This document shows, piece after piece, positions 1-8,173 of a DNA stretch of 64,000 bases. The translations under genes and the position numbers were made by a program. A model generated the notes under the pieces. The model saw nothing but the letters and a program-made list of their open reading frames with translations. It had not been told where the DNA came from and ran no database searches. The stretch spans positions 248,001 to 312,000 of the forward strand of contig NZ_JAHUWJ010000006.1 in the NCBI RefSeq assembly GCF_019219075.1, in the 5' to 3' direction. This DNA comes from Chitinophaga sp. sic0106 (GTDB taxonomy: Bacteria; Bacteroidota; Bacteroidia; Chitinophagales; Chitinophagaceae). Within the stretch, counting starts at the first letter, position 1, and the number at the start of each line of letters is the position of its first letter.

Positions 1-82
1 CCTTTACACCTTCTTTGCTGGGAGTGAGGTCGGTAGGCATCAACAGCGGATTTTCGGGAAAACGACGGGCTATATCACTCAT
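1..82 (-). CDS. N-terminus of a GH130-like glycoside phosphorylase/hydrolase (partial)
   Basis: Only the first 27 codons lie in the window, reading from an ATG at 82 towards base 1. The peptide begins MSDIARRFPENPLLMPTDLT and continues with PSKEGVK. An NPLL-x-P-x-D...PS block a few residues from the N-terminus is typical of GH130 enzymes, which phosphorolyse or hydrolyse beta-mannosides. No signal peptide is visible in this part, consistent with a cytoplasmic enzyme, although the catalytic Asp region is outside the window. It is divergent from the gene at 195. The family call rests on this short motif alone. Confidence 0.5.
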   Translation of the reverse strand, partial: MSDIARRFPENPLLMPTDLTPSKEGVK

Positions 83-194
83 AAATATCAATTTCAGCTT
101 TACTATTTGTAACAATTTCCATGCGATAATTGTAATAACTGATACAGCATTTTTTCCTGAGCATAAACTATTTACTCACTTCAAAAGCACAAAT

Positions 195-1079
195 ATGAAT
201 CTGCTTTTTGGAACAAGTCTACGTTGCGTATGCCTGGCCACGTTTTTACTCATCGCTGAGGACGCTATTTCACAACATCGCGGCGGCGGAAGGGGTGGAG
301 GCCATGCGCCGGCCCAACGGCGACAAGCTGCGCCTGCCCGTCAGCCTGCACGCCAGAATAATCCGCAGCGCCGTCAACCTGCTCAGCAACATAACGCCCC
401 CAACCGTAATATCAACAACGACAGGAATCGCGCCGTTAACAGCGGAAATCGCACCATCAACAATCAGCACAATCTGAGTAATAATAACATTCACAATCGT
501 AATGTACATGTTGACAACCGCCACGTAAATAATGTGAATGTGAACCGCAACAACGTAAATGTACACCGCAACGTAAATGTGGTGGTGCCTCCGCGCAGGG
601 TATACCCCGGCCGTTATCATTACTATTACCATCCGTACCGCCCATATGTAGGCTGGGGACCAGCGTGGCATCCGGTAGGTTTCTTCCTTGCTACCCTGAC
701 AGCCACGGCTATCGTAGTATCGGTTAATAACGCCAAGTATCACTATGACCAGGGTGTATATTATACACAGTCCTCTGCCGGCTATACCGCAGTACCAGCA
801 CCGGTGGGAGCAGTAGTAACCACCTTGCCCAGCGGCTATACTACCGTGAATGTTTCGGGATCACCTTACTACTATTATGGCGGGGCCTTTTATACAAGAG
901 GAGGGTCTTCCTATACAGTAGTAAATCCACCGGTAGGAGCTATTATCACCAATGTGCCTTCAGGTGCACAGGAAGTGGAATATAGTGGTCAGAAATATGT
1001 AGTGTATAACGGCACCTACTATCAGCCCATCAACAACAATGGGCAGCAGTCATATGAAGTAGTTAATTGGGATGAATAA
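195..1079 (+). CDS. Secreted Asn/Arg/His-rich protein with C-terminal DUF6515-like repeats
   Basis: The frame is open from base 15, but the ATG at 195 is the likely start because it gives a clear signal peptide (MNLLFGTSLRCVCLATFLLI, cleavage near AISQ) and the upstream part overlaps the divergent GH130 gene. The mature protein (about 270 residues) has a basic Gly/Pro/Gln/Arg-rich stretch, then about 60 residues dominated by Asn, Val, His and Arg in short patterns such as NVNRNNVNVHRNVNV. A Tyr/His-rich linker and one hydrophobic segment follow. The C-terminal third has two copies of a module with the pattern PVGAxxTxxPSG...YYxxGxxY, which resembles DUF6515 proteins of Bacteroidota. An envelope or surface location is likely. 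The function is unknown. Confidence 0.7.
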   Translation: MNLLFGTSLRCVCLATFLLIAEDAISQHRGGGRGGGHAPAQRRQAAPARQPARQNNPQRRQPAQQHNAPNRNINNDRNRAVNSGNRTINNQHNLSNNNIHNRNVHVDNRHVNNVNVNRNNVNVHRNVNVVVPPRRVYPGRYHYYYHPYRPYVGWGPAWHPVGFFLATLTATAIVVSVNNAKYHYDQGVYYTQSSAGYTAVPAPVGAVVTTLPSGYTTVNVSGSPYYYYGGAFYTRGGSSYTVVNPPVGAIITNVPSGAQEVEYSGQKYVVYNGTYYQPINNNGQQSYEVVNWDE

Positions 1080-1271
1080 CAATTCCCGAATTTGAAAATC
1101 ATTTTCCCGATATGATACAGTGGGTTGAATGTCAAAGGATTAATATTGCAGCAGGAATTAAGTACAAGTAATTAACAAGTTGCCCTTATGAAGACCCTTT
1201 GAATTTCATCCGGTGTGCCCCATAAGCATGCATCTAATCCGTTCATCTTATTTTGCTGCCCCAATCCATTG

Positions 1272-1302
1272 AAGGTTCTGTTGCACCAGGCAACAGAACC
1301 TT
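1272..1302 (+). terminator. Intrinsic terminator between convergent genes
   Basis: A perfect 13-bp stem (AAGGTTCTGTTGC and its complement) with a 5-base loop is followed by TTTTTT on the plus strand. It lies about 190 bases after the plus-strand gene ending at 1079 and just before the 3' end of the minus-strand lipoprotein gene. The minus strand has only a weak T-run after the stem, so it mainly serves the plus strand. Confidence 0.75.
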
Positions 1303-1314
1303 TTTTAATGCAGC

Positions 1315-2079
1315 TTACTGCTTAAAGAAATCCTGCGCAGTGGTAGTTTTTTCAACCCAGGCACCGCTGTTTTGTTTCATCACAAATTCACTCAAGCCCA
1401 CTTCCTTTGCGCCAGGCGCCCAGTCATATGTGTACCCCAGGCGGGTCCATGGATAATGGAAATCCGTGGCGGATGTGAGTGTGTGGAAGTACGCATACAG
1501 GATGTAACCATTAAACCAGGTGAGGTAATCATTGCCGACTGTCGGAAGCAGCACTGCACCTGTTGTAGTGGAGGTAATGTCAGGATTGCCTGCAGGCCTG
1601 TAAAGCTGCGAAGGCTGCACCCACATCTGCGCAATATGGGTGTTGGTCCGTGCATTTACCGGGGGTAGTCCCAATAACTGGCAAAGCCGCTGGATAGTAT
1701 CCGTGCCGGCGCTCATACTGCCCAGCTTAGCTTTCAGCTGACCGGGTGCAAACAGCCATGCTACATCCCAGGTGGTAGTAATGCTATCTCCCTGCGGATA
1801 GCTGGCAGGGAAGCGCATAAACGTGGCCATCAGCACATATTGCTTTCCATTGATGGTTTTCCATTGCAGGCGTGTATTCGTAGGCGTTATAGACCACAGC
1901 GTGTCTATAATCTCCGAACTGTCGGCCGTCATGGCGTCTTTGATGGAATTTGCATACAGCGAATTCAAATCTGGTGCAGGCGTTACGGGGTCGTCATTTT
2001 TGCTGCAGGCAGCAGCGCCACATAACAATAACAGGCATACGATGCCAGGTAAAAGGTTACTTCGAAGGGTGTGTTTCAT
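1315..2079 (-). CDS. Putative lipoprotein of unknown function
   Basis: The 254-residue product starts with a lipoprotein signal (KHTLRSNLLPGIVCLLLLC then GAAAC). The lipobox Cys is residue 25, followed by SKNDD, a usual start for Bacteroidota surface lipoproteins. The rest is soluble and Thr/Trp/Tyr-rich (for example TTWDVAWLFAPGQLKAKLG and YTYDWAPGAKEVGLSEFVM) with no motif I recognise. It stands alone between the DUF6515-like gene and the chitinase, facing away from the latter. Location is probably the outer membrane; function is unknown. Confidence 0.6.
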   Translation of the reverse strand: MKHTLRSNLLPGIVCLLLLCGAAACSKNDDPVTPAPDLNSLYANSIKDAMTADSSEIIDTLWSITPTNTRLQWKTINGKQYVLMATFMRFPASYPQGDSITTTWDVAWLFAPGQLKAKLGSMSAGTDTIQRLCQLLGLPPVNARTNTHIAQMWVQPSQLYRPAGNPDITSTTTGAVLLPTVGNDYLTWFNGYILYAYFHTLTSATDFHYPWTRLGYTYDWAPGAKEVGLSEFVMKQNSGAWVEKTTTAQDFFKQ

Positions 2080-2423
2080 AGTATTATCTGGTTAATAAAA
2101 ATGCTGGTTTCCTAGAGCGTGGCGTAAGTCAGGAGTGATAACTAATTGAGATTGTGGTGCAATTAATACAATTAGTGCGAAATCTCAAAATCTAACTGCA
2201 ATATTATCGCCGCAGAAATATTTTTCTTTAGGATGGTACCTGTCGCAACATCGGCCGACTACTACGATCGTGCGCCCTGTATCCGTGCAAATCTGTATAC
2301 CAAACCCGTTAACCAAAAGCTGAACATAACCATTACCGGTCGGGCACTATTTATCGTCAGGCATTTAAAGATAGCCATCCGTACTTATTTATTATTTAAC
2401 CACCATTAGTCTAAACTATCTGT
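2080..2423. other. 344-base intergenic region between divergent genes
   Basis: This gap separates the lipoprotein gene (minus) from the chitinase gene (plus) and should hold both promoters. I found no exact TANNTTTG element. The only structure is an imperfect inverted repeat, TTGAGATT at 2146-2153 against AATCTCAA at 2181-2188, with GTGC/GTGC-like bases inside. No open reading frame of interest is present. Confidence 0.4.
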
Positions 2424-5309
2424 ATGACCACCAATTCTATCCGCACGTGCGTGTGGGGACGCCTCGTATCCCTTTGTTTACTGCTCTTGTTAGCCTGGCA
2501 GGCCAAAGCCCAGGTAAACCCAACAGTGCCGGCTACCACCGCCCAGCACAATAAACAGGTGATCGGTTACATCACCCAGTGGGACGCCTGGAAAAATGTT
2601 TCCGGCATCACACCGGCTGGAGGTTACAACCACCTGAATGTCGACTACTCCCAGTACACCATTCTCAATTTCTCTTTCTTCGGCGTAGCGCAGGATGGAT
2701 CGCTGCATAGCGGCGACTTCCGCAACAAAAGCATTTATCAGGCAGGCGCCGTACAGGCACCGTCCCCATTGATAAATGAAGATATCTACAGCAGCTGGGA
2801 TATGTACCTGCTCTACGGAGAGCTGGAAGTGCTGTACTATATCAGCGATGGCAGCAACGCCTACAGCCTGGGCTACCGCAACGGCGGCAGCGGATGGACC
2901 AACGTCAACACCGGCAAAACCGGCAGCTTCCCGCTCGCCATCCACAAAGCCGGTGGTGCCCCAGGTATCATCGACCTGGCCCACCAGAAAGGGGTGAAAG
3001 TACTCGCCTCCATCGGCGGATGGAGCATGTGCAAACACTATCCTGAAATGGCGGCCGACTCAGTAAAACGCAACCGCTTCATCGCCGGTATCCAAACGCT
3101 GATCGCTATGGGCTTTGACGGGGTGGACTTCGACTGGGAATACCCCAACGATCCCGGTATGAACATCGTCAACTATAGCGCCGCCGACTATACGAACTTC
3201 GCCATACTCATGGAGAAAGTACGTGCCGCCATCGGACCCAATAAGCTGATGACCTCCTGCTTTTCTGCCAGCCCTTCCAAACTGGCAGGCTTCGACTGGC
3301 CGCGACTCAACAACTCGCTGGACTATTTCGATATGATGACTTATGATTATAACGGTGGCTGGTCCAACAAAGCAGGCCATAATGCCCCTTTGTATGATTA
3401 TCCCGGTGCAGAGTACAACAACTTCTCCCTGCATGCTACCACTACTGCATTGCAGGCATTGGGCGTAAACATGAGTAAAGTAAATCTGGGGGCACCTTTT
3501 TATGGCCGTGGCGTAATCACCAATGGTACCGCCGCCCTGAATGCACCTACCGTTAAAAGAGCGGAAACCGTACAGCCGGACGGGCCTATTCAAACCGCCG
3601 CCGACTATACCAACTGGGCCCGCGATCTGTACGATGGTACGCCCACCTACAGCTACATACTGCAGCAAACAGCCACCGGCTGGACGGACCACTGGGACAG
3701 CGTCGCACAAGTACCTTATAAAACAAAAGGCAACTACTTCCTCAGCTACGATAACCCTGTTTCCATCGCTGCAAAAGCACAATATATCAAAGACCATAAC
3801 CTGGCAGGCGTTATCATCTGGCAGGTGTTTGGCGATATGCTCAACATGACCAGCAGCACGGTTTCCAAAGGAAAGCTGATCTACTGCCCTAATACCACCA
3901 GCCCCCTGGTAAATAAAATCAATGAAGTATTTGCCAACGGTGCATTGCCAAACAAACCGCCTACGGTATCGATTTCTTCCCCTGCGAATAACGCCACCTT
4001 CGCAGGACCGGTGAACATCACCATCACCGCTGCTGCTTCCGACAGCGACGGTGTAGTAAGCAGCGTGGCCTTCTATAACGGCAGTACTTTGCTGGGAACC
4101 GTGAACAGTGCCCCGTTCACCTATGTATGGAATGGGGTGACCGCCGGCAGCTATGCGCTGAAAGCTATCGCCACGGATAATAAAAATGCAAGTACTACAT
4201 CTTCCGTTAAAAATATTACCGTAACAGGTGCTGCTAACAAACCTCCGGTAGTAAATATTACTGCACCTGCGAATAACGCCGTATACACTGCCCCTGCGAG
4301 CATCACCATCACCGCTGCTGCCTCCGACAGTGATGGGGTAGTGAAGTCAGTAGCATTTTATCGTGGCACCACCCTGTTAGGCACAGATACTACTGCACCA
4401 TATAGCTACAGCTGGACCGGCGTAGCCGCTGGCGGTTACACCCTCAGTGCCCGCGCTACTGATAACCTGGGCGCAGTTAAAATCAGCGATACGGTACATG
4501 TTACGGTGAATCCAACCAACGTGTTCCCTACCGTCTCCCTGACAACCCCTGCTAACAACAGCACTTACACCGCGCCGGCCACCGTCACTATTACGGCTAC
4601 TGCTGCCGACAGTGATGGCAGCATCAAATGGGTTGCGTTTTATAACGGTACTGCTTTGTTGAACACGGATAGCATAGCGCCATATACTTACACCTGGAAT
4701 AACGTAGGAGCAGGCACCTATGCGCTTACCGCAAAAGCTACCGATAATCAGAACGCGGTGACTACCAGTGGAACCGCCAACATCACCGTTAATGGTGGTA
4801 CCGGTAACAACTGTAACGGTATTCCGTTGTGGAGTGCCACACAGGTATATTGGGCCAACGACTCCGCCGTGTATAACGGTAACGTATATAGGGCAAAATG
4901 GTGGACACTTAATAATCAGCCCGACATCAATACCGGCGATGGTAAACCATGGGCGTTTGTGCGTGCATGTACCGGTAGTCTGGCTGCTATAGGTGGTAAC
5001 ACTACCATGATGAAAGCTCCGGCAGAAGCGACTGACGCCAGTGCTGATGCAGTTGTCGTATATCCGAACCCGGTAGGTGCAGCAGATGCACAACTGCGAT
5101 TCCATGGTAACAGCGGCGACCTCTACCTGATTGAAGTAACCGCACTGAACAGTGCTGCTCCTGTGGCAAGACAGGTGCATACGCCCGGTAGTAAAGGATT
5201 GCAGCAGGTGCGGCTGGATTTGAGTAAAGTGCCGGCAGGTACCTGGTTTGTAAGAATTATTAGCAGGAATACCGGTAAGGTGAATAGTGTGAAGGTGATT
5301 AAGCTATAG
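2424..5309 (+). CDS. Secreted multidomain chitinase: GH18, three Ig-like repeats, chitin-binding module, T9SS signal
   Basis: This 961-residue protein should hydrolyse chitin outside the cell. The order is: signal peptide (1-30, ending WQAKAQ); GH18 barrel (about 44-500) with SIGGWS at 196-201 and the catalytic DxxDxDxE motif at D232, D235, D237 and E239; three consecutive Ig-like modules of about 95 residues from about 509, each with a PANN...DSDG...VAFY...ATDN pattern; a CBM5/12-type chitin-binding module (about 797-852, starting CNGIPLWSATQVYWANDSAV); and a C-terminal T9SS sorting domain (about 878-961, YPNP near its start, ending VNSVKVIKL). The general acid E239 and all three Asp are present, so activity is expected. 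The T9SS domain predicts export through the outer membrane and anchoring or release. It is monocistronic. Confidence 0.95.
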   Translation: MTTNSIRTCVWGRLVSLCLLLLLAWQAKAQVNPTVPATTAQHNKQVIGYITQWDAWKNVSGITPAGGYNHLNVDYSQYTILNFSFFGVAQDGSLHSGDFRNKSIYQAGAVQAPSPLINEDIYSSWDMYLLYGELEVLYYISDGSNAYSLGYRNGGSGWTNVNTGKTGSFPLAIHKAGGAPGIIDLAHQKGVKVLASIGGWSMCKHYPEMAADSVKRNRFIAGIQTLIAMGFDGVDFDWEYPNDPGMNIVNYSAADYTNFAILMEKVRAAIGPNKLMTSCFSASPSKLAGFDWPRLNNSLDYFDMMTYDYNGGWSNKAGHNAPLYDYPGAEYNNFSLHATTTALQALGVNMSKVNLGAPFYGRGVITNGTAALNAPTVKRAETVQPDGPIQTAADYTNWARDLYDGTPTYSYILQQTATGWTDHWDSVAQVPYKTKGNYFLSYDNPVSIAAKAQYIKDHNLAGVIIWQVFGDMLNMTSSTVSKGKLIYCPNTTSPLVNKINEVFANGALPNKPPTVSISSPANNATFAGPVNITITAAASDSDGVVSSVAFYNGSTLLGTVNSAPFTYVWNGVTAGSYALKAIATDNKNASTTSSVKNITVTGAANKPPVVNITAPANNAVYTAPASITITAAASDSDGVVKSVAFYRGTTLLGTDTTAPYSYSWTGVAAGGYTLSARATDNLGAVKISDTVHVTVNPTNVFPTVSLTTPANNSTYTAPATVTITATAADSDGSIKWVAFYNGTALLNTDSIAPYTYTWNNVGAGTYALTAKATDNQNAVTTSGTANITVNGGTGNNCNGIPLWSATQVYWANDSAVYNGNVYRAKWWTLNNQPDINTGDGKPWAFVRACTGSLAAIGGNTTMMKAPAEATDASADAVVVYPNPVGAADAQLRFHGNSGDLYLIEVTALNSAAPVARQVHTPGSKGLQQVRLDLSKVPAGTWFVRIISRNTGKVNSVKVIKL

Positions 5310-5324
5310 TATTATTTTTTTATT

Positions 5325-5405
5325 CCGATGCGATTAAGGAGACCTTCGGCCTCCTTAATCGCATCGGTGTTTATACACACACCAACGGTGTGTGTATAAA
5401 CACCG
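5325..5405. repeat. Two abutting long hairpins sharing CGG, after the chitinase gene
   Basis: The first hairpin pairs 5325-5341 with 5351-5367 as a perfect 17-bp stem and has inner pairing around a TTCG loop. The second pairs 5365-5383 with 5387-5405 as a perfect 19-bp stem with a 3-base loop. Bases 5365-5367 belong to both, so both cannot be complete together. A T-run lies before the pair on the plus strand, not after it, so this is not a standard intrinsic terminator on either strand. It may still end transcription or protect the chitinase mRNA 3' end. Confidence 0.75.
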
Positions 5406-5472
5406 ATAAACCGGCATGAGTTAAGAAATTATTAAGTATGACCATCCATCATAAAATACCTCTGCACAAAAA

Positions 5473-5480
5473 TAACTTTG
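5473..5480 (+). promoter_or_regulatory. Candidate -7 element of the phospholipase C gene
   Basis: TAACTTTG matches the Bacteroidota -7 consensus TANNTTTG and lies 30 bases before the start codon at 5511. No TTTG is seen at the expected -33 position, so support is partial. Confidence 0.4.
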
Positions 5481-5510
5481 CTATTTTATCGGAATAATCA
5501 AGCATAATCT

Positions 5511-8021
5511 ATGACGGACTCGAGAAGAGACTTCCTCAAGAAGTCGGCGTTACTCAGCGGTGCAGCCGGACTCTCCACATTACTACCTGCATCCATTCAA
5601 AAAGCTATGGCCATCAACCCGGCGCCAGGCAGCACTTTCCTGGATGCAGAACATATCGTAATCCTGATGCAGGAAAACCGTTCTTTCGACCACTGCTTTG
5701 GTGCGCTGCAGGGGGTGAGAGGATTTAATGACCCAAGAGCCGTCATCCTCCCGGATGGTAAGCCGGTATGGTGTCAGACAGATGAACAAGGCAAAACATT
5801 TGCACCTTTCCGCTTCGATATGAAAGGTTCTAAGGTGACCTGGATGGGCTCCCTGCCTCACTCCAGGGCCAGTCAGGTAGATGCTTACAATGAAGGTAAG
5901 TATGATAAATGGCTGCTCGCAAAAAAATCCGGTAACAAGGATTATGCTGCCATGCCGCTTACACTGGGATATTTCAGTCGCCAGGACATTCCTTTCAACT
6001 ACGCCATGGCAGATGCTTTCACGGTATGCGATCAGAACTTCTGTTCCGCGATGACAAGCACCACGCCTAACCGCTCTTTCTTCTGGACAGGAAAAATTAC
6101 CCATGAAGACAATGGCGAGATGAAAGCGCATATCCGCAATGATAACTACAGCTACGCTAAGCTGGGATGGAAAACTTTTCCTGAACTGCTGTCAGAAAAC
6201 AAGGTGGACTGGAAATTTTATCAGAATGAAATTAGCTGTGGCGGCGGTTTTAAAGGAGAGGAACGTGCATGGCTGGCAAATTTTGGTTGTAACCTGCTCG
6301 AATTTTTTGCAGCCTACAACGTGAAGTTTTCTAAAAAATATATAGAGAGTTTAGTGTCGCAGGTAGAAACCCTCCCAGGTGAAATAAATAAATTGCAGGA
6401 AGCAAGTCCATCCTCTGAGGAAGCAGCCCGTAAAAATCAGGTTGCTCTCGGCAAAAAGCTGGAAGCCCTTGACAACGCTGCTTCAGAGCTGAAAAAATGG
6501 AACAAGGAATCTTACGCACAGCTCACGCCCGAGCAAAAAGCGCTGTACGACCGCGCCTTTGTTGTGAATGCCGGTGATCCTGACTACAGAAATGTTACTA
6601 CTTTAAAATATAAAGACGGTGGCGCCAAAAGAGAAGTAACTGTTCCTGCCGGCGATCTGTTCCATCAGTTCCGAAAAGACGTGAATGAAGGTAAACTGCC
6701 TACTGTTTCCTGGCTGGCTGGTCCGCAGAATTTCAGTGATCACCCCAGTGCGCCATGGTACGGTGCCTGGTATGTTTCCGAAGTGCTGGACATCCTCACC
6801 AACAACGAGGAAGTATGGAAGAAAACCATCTTCATTCTTACCTATGATGAAAACGATGGATACTATGACCACGTAGTACCCTATTCTATACACGATGAAA
6901 AGAAACCAGGCACCGGCGCAGCCTCGGCTGGTATAGCAACAGAACTGGAACATGTACGTCTGGAAGCAGAAATTCGCCAGGGAGTACCGGAAAAAGGTGC
7001 CCGCGGAGGTGCTGTAGGCCTTGGTTTCAGGGTGCCTATGGTGATTGCCAGTCCGTGGAGCAGGGGAGGAAAAGTATGTTCAGAAATTTATGATCATACT
7101 TCTACGATACAGTTCCTGGAAACATTTGTAAATAATAAGTACAAGAAAAATATTCATATGGATAATATCAGCGCATGGCGTCGTACCATTTGTGGCGACC
7201 TCACCGCGGCCTTTAGTCCATATGACGCTACCGTGCCAAGGAAGCTGCCTTTCCTTGAACAGCAGCAAATGGTAGAGAATATTTACAACGCCAGGTTTAA
7301 AGATTTACCTGCCGGTTTTCAACAACTCAACGATGCCGCAGTGAAACAGATCAGTGAAAAAGGCCTGCGCCTGCAGGAACCGGGTGTACGTCCTTCCTGT
7401 GCGCTGCCATACGAGCTATATGCGGATGCACGTGTAGACAGTGCTTCCGGTCAGCTTTACATCGACCTGAAAGCTGGTAATAAATTCTTTGGAAATGCTG
7501 CGGCGGGTTCTCCATTTACCGTGTATACCACCGGCGCTTATGAAGGCAACAAAGGCCGCAACTGGTCGTTTGCAGTGAAAGCAGGAGATGCACTGAATTA
7601 CAAATGGGCTCTTAACGATTTTGATGGCGCACAATATGAACTGCACCTGCAAGGGCCGAATGGTTTCTTCCGTCAGTTCAACGGAGATAAAAATGATCCG
7701 GGTGTTCAGGTGCAAACGGCCTATGAAACCGCAGGTATCACTGCCAAACCTACCGGTAATGCACTGTTGAAGCTGGTGAATAACAGTGGCCAGCCACGCA
7801 CTGTTACGATTGCAGATAATGCATACGGTAATAAATCAATTAGTCGCACACTGGCGGCCAATGCTACCGAACAGGTAGTGTTGCCACTGGGTAAAAGCCA
7901 TGGCTGGTACGACTTTACCGTGAGAGCGGAAGGGTTTAATCAGTTTGCTCAGCGCTTTGCCGGAAGAGTGGAAACGGGCAAGGAATCGGTGACAGATCCG
8001 TTTATGGGCGGGGTGGTTTGA
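5511..8021 (+). CDS. plcC: Phosphocholine-specific phospholipase C, Tat-exported
   Basis: The 836-residue product belongs to the bacterial acid-phosphatase-like phospholipase C family and should cleave phosphatidylcholine to diacylglycerol and phosphocholine. It has a Tat signal at the N-terminus (SRRDFLKKSALLSG), so it is exported folded. The family signature EHIVILMQENRSFDHCFG is at 47-64, and SPWSRGG and DHTSTIQFLE blocks appear further on. Two C-terminal beta domains of the DUF756 type occupy about 640-836. The length is usual for the family. It sits upstream of, and convergent with, the phosphatase and glycerol genes, suggesting a role in using phospholipid from outside the cell. Confidence 0.92.
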   Translation: MTDSRRDFLKKSALLSGAAGLSTLLPASIQKAMAINPAPGSTFLDAEHIVILMQENRSFDHCFGALQGVRGFNDPRAVILPDGKPVWCQTDEQGKTFAPFRFDMKGSKVTWMGSLPHSRASQVDAYNEGKYDKWLLAKKSGNKDYAAMPLTLGYFSRQDIPFNYAMADAFTVCDQNFCSAMTSTTPNRSFFWTGKITHEDNGEMKAHIRNDNYSYAKLGWKTFPELLSENKVDWKFYQNEISCGGGFKGEERAWLANFGCNLLEFFAAYNVKFSKKYIESLVSQVETLPGEINKLQEASPSSEEAARKNQVALGKKLEALDNAASELKKWNKESYAQLTPEQKALYDRAFVVNAGDPDYRNVTTLKYKDGGAKREVTVPAGDLFHQFRKDVNEGKLPTVSWLAGPQNFSDHPSAPWYGAWYVSEVLDILTNNEEVWKKTIFILTYDENDGYYDHVVPYSIHDEKKPGTGAASAGIATELEHVRLEAEIRQGVPEKGARGGAVGLGFRVPMVIASPWSRGGKVCSEIYDHTSTIQFLETFVNNKYKKNIHMDNISAWRRTICGDLTAAFSPYDATVPRKLPFLEQQQMVENIYNARFKDLPAGFQQLNDAAVKQISEKGLRLQEPGVRPSCALPYELYADARVDSASGQLYIDLKAGNKFFGNAAAGSPFTVYTTGAYEGNKGRNWSFAVKAGDALNYKWALNDFDGAQYELHLQGPNGFFRQFNGDKNDPGVQVQTAYETAGITAKPTGNALLKLVNNSGQPRTVTIADNAYGNKSISRTLAANATEQVVLPLGKSHGWYDFTVRAEGFNQFAQRFAGRVETGKESVTDPFMGGVV

Positions 8022-8040
8022 TCTGCCTGAGGTAGCAACA

Positions 8041-8092
8041 GCCGCGCGCAGCGCGGCAGCCCACCGGGATGGAACCGAAGGTTCCATCCCGG
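8041..8092. repeat. Pair of gene-end hairpins after plcC
   Basis: GCCGCGC pairs with GCGCGGC (8041-8057, loop GCA). Directly after it, a perfect 13-bp stem at 8064-8076 and 8080-8092 is closed by CC/GG around a GAA loop. Neither is followed by a T-run. Hairpins with the same loop style recur at many gene ends in this window. Confidence 0.65.
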
Positions 8093-8120
8093 GAATAAAT
8101 TCGCTAAAATCATCCAATCA

Positions 8121-8157
8121 AAAAGGGTCGTTTCACCTACGTGAAACGACCCTTTTC
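8121..8157. terminator. Bidirectional intrinsic terminator between plcC and the phosphatase gene
   Basis: A perfect 16-bp stem (8121-8136 with 8141-8156) has a CTAC loop. The stem ends are A-run and T-run, so both strands show the hairpin-plus-T layout. It separates two convergent genes. Confidence 0.85.
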
Positions 8158-8173
8158 TATTCATCATTATTCT

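Noticed and set aside
270..743. Minus-strand frame with Val/Ile-rich repeats
   Set aside because: It is the antisense of the Asn/Val codons of the exported low-complexity protein.
4377..5180. 267-codon minus-strand frame within the chitinase gene
   Set aside because: It lies opposite the Ig-like repeats and the chitin-binding module, and its repeats are copies of theirs.
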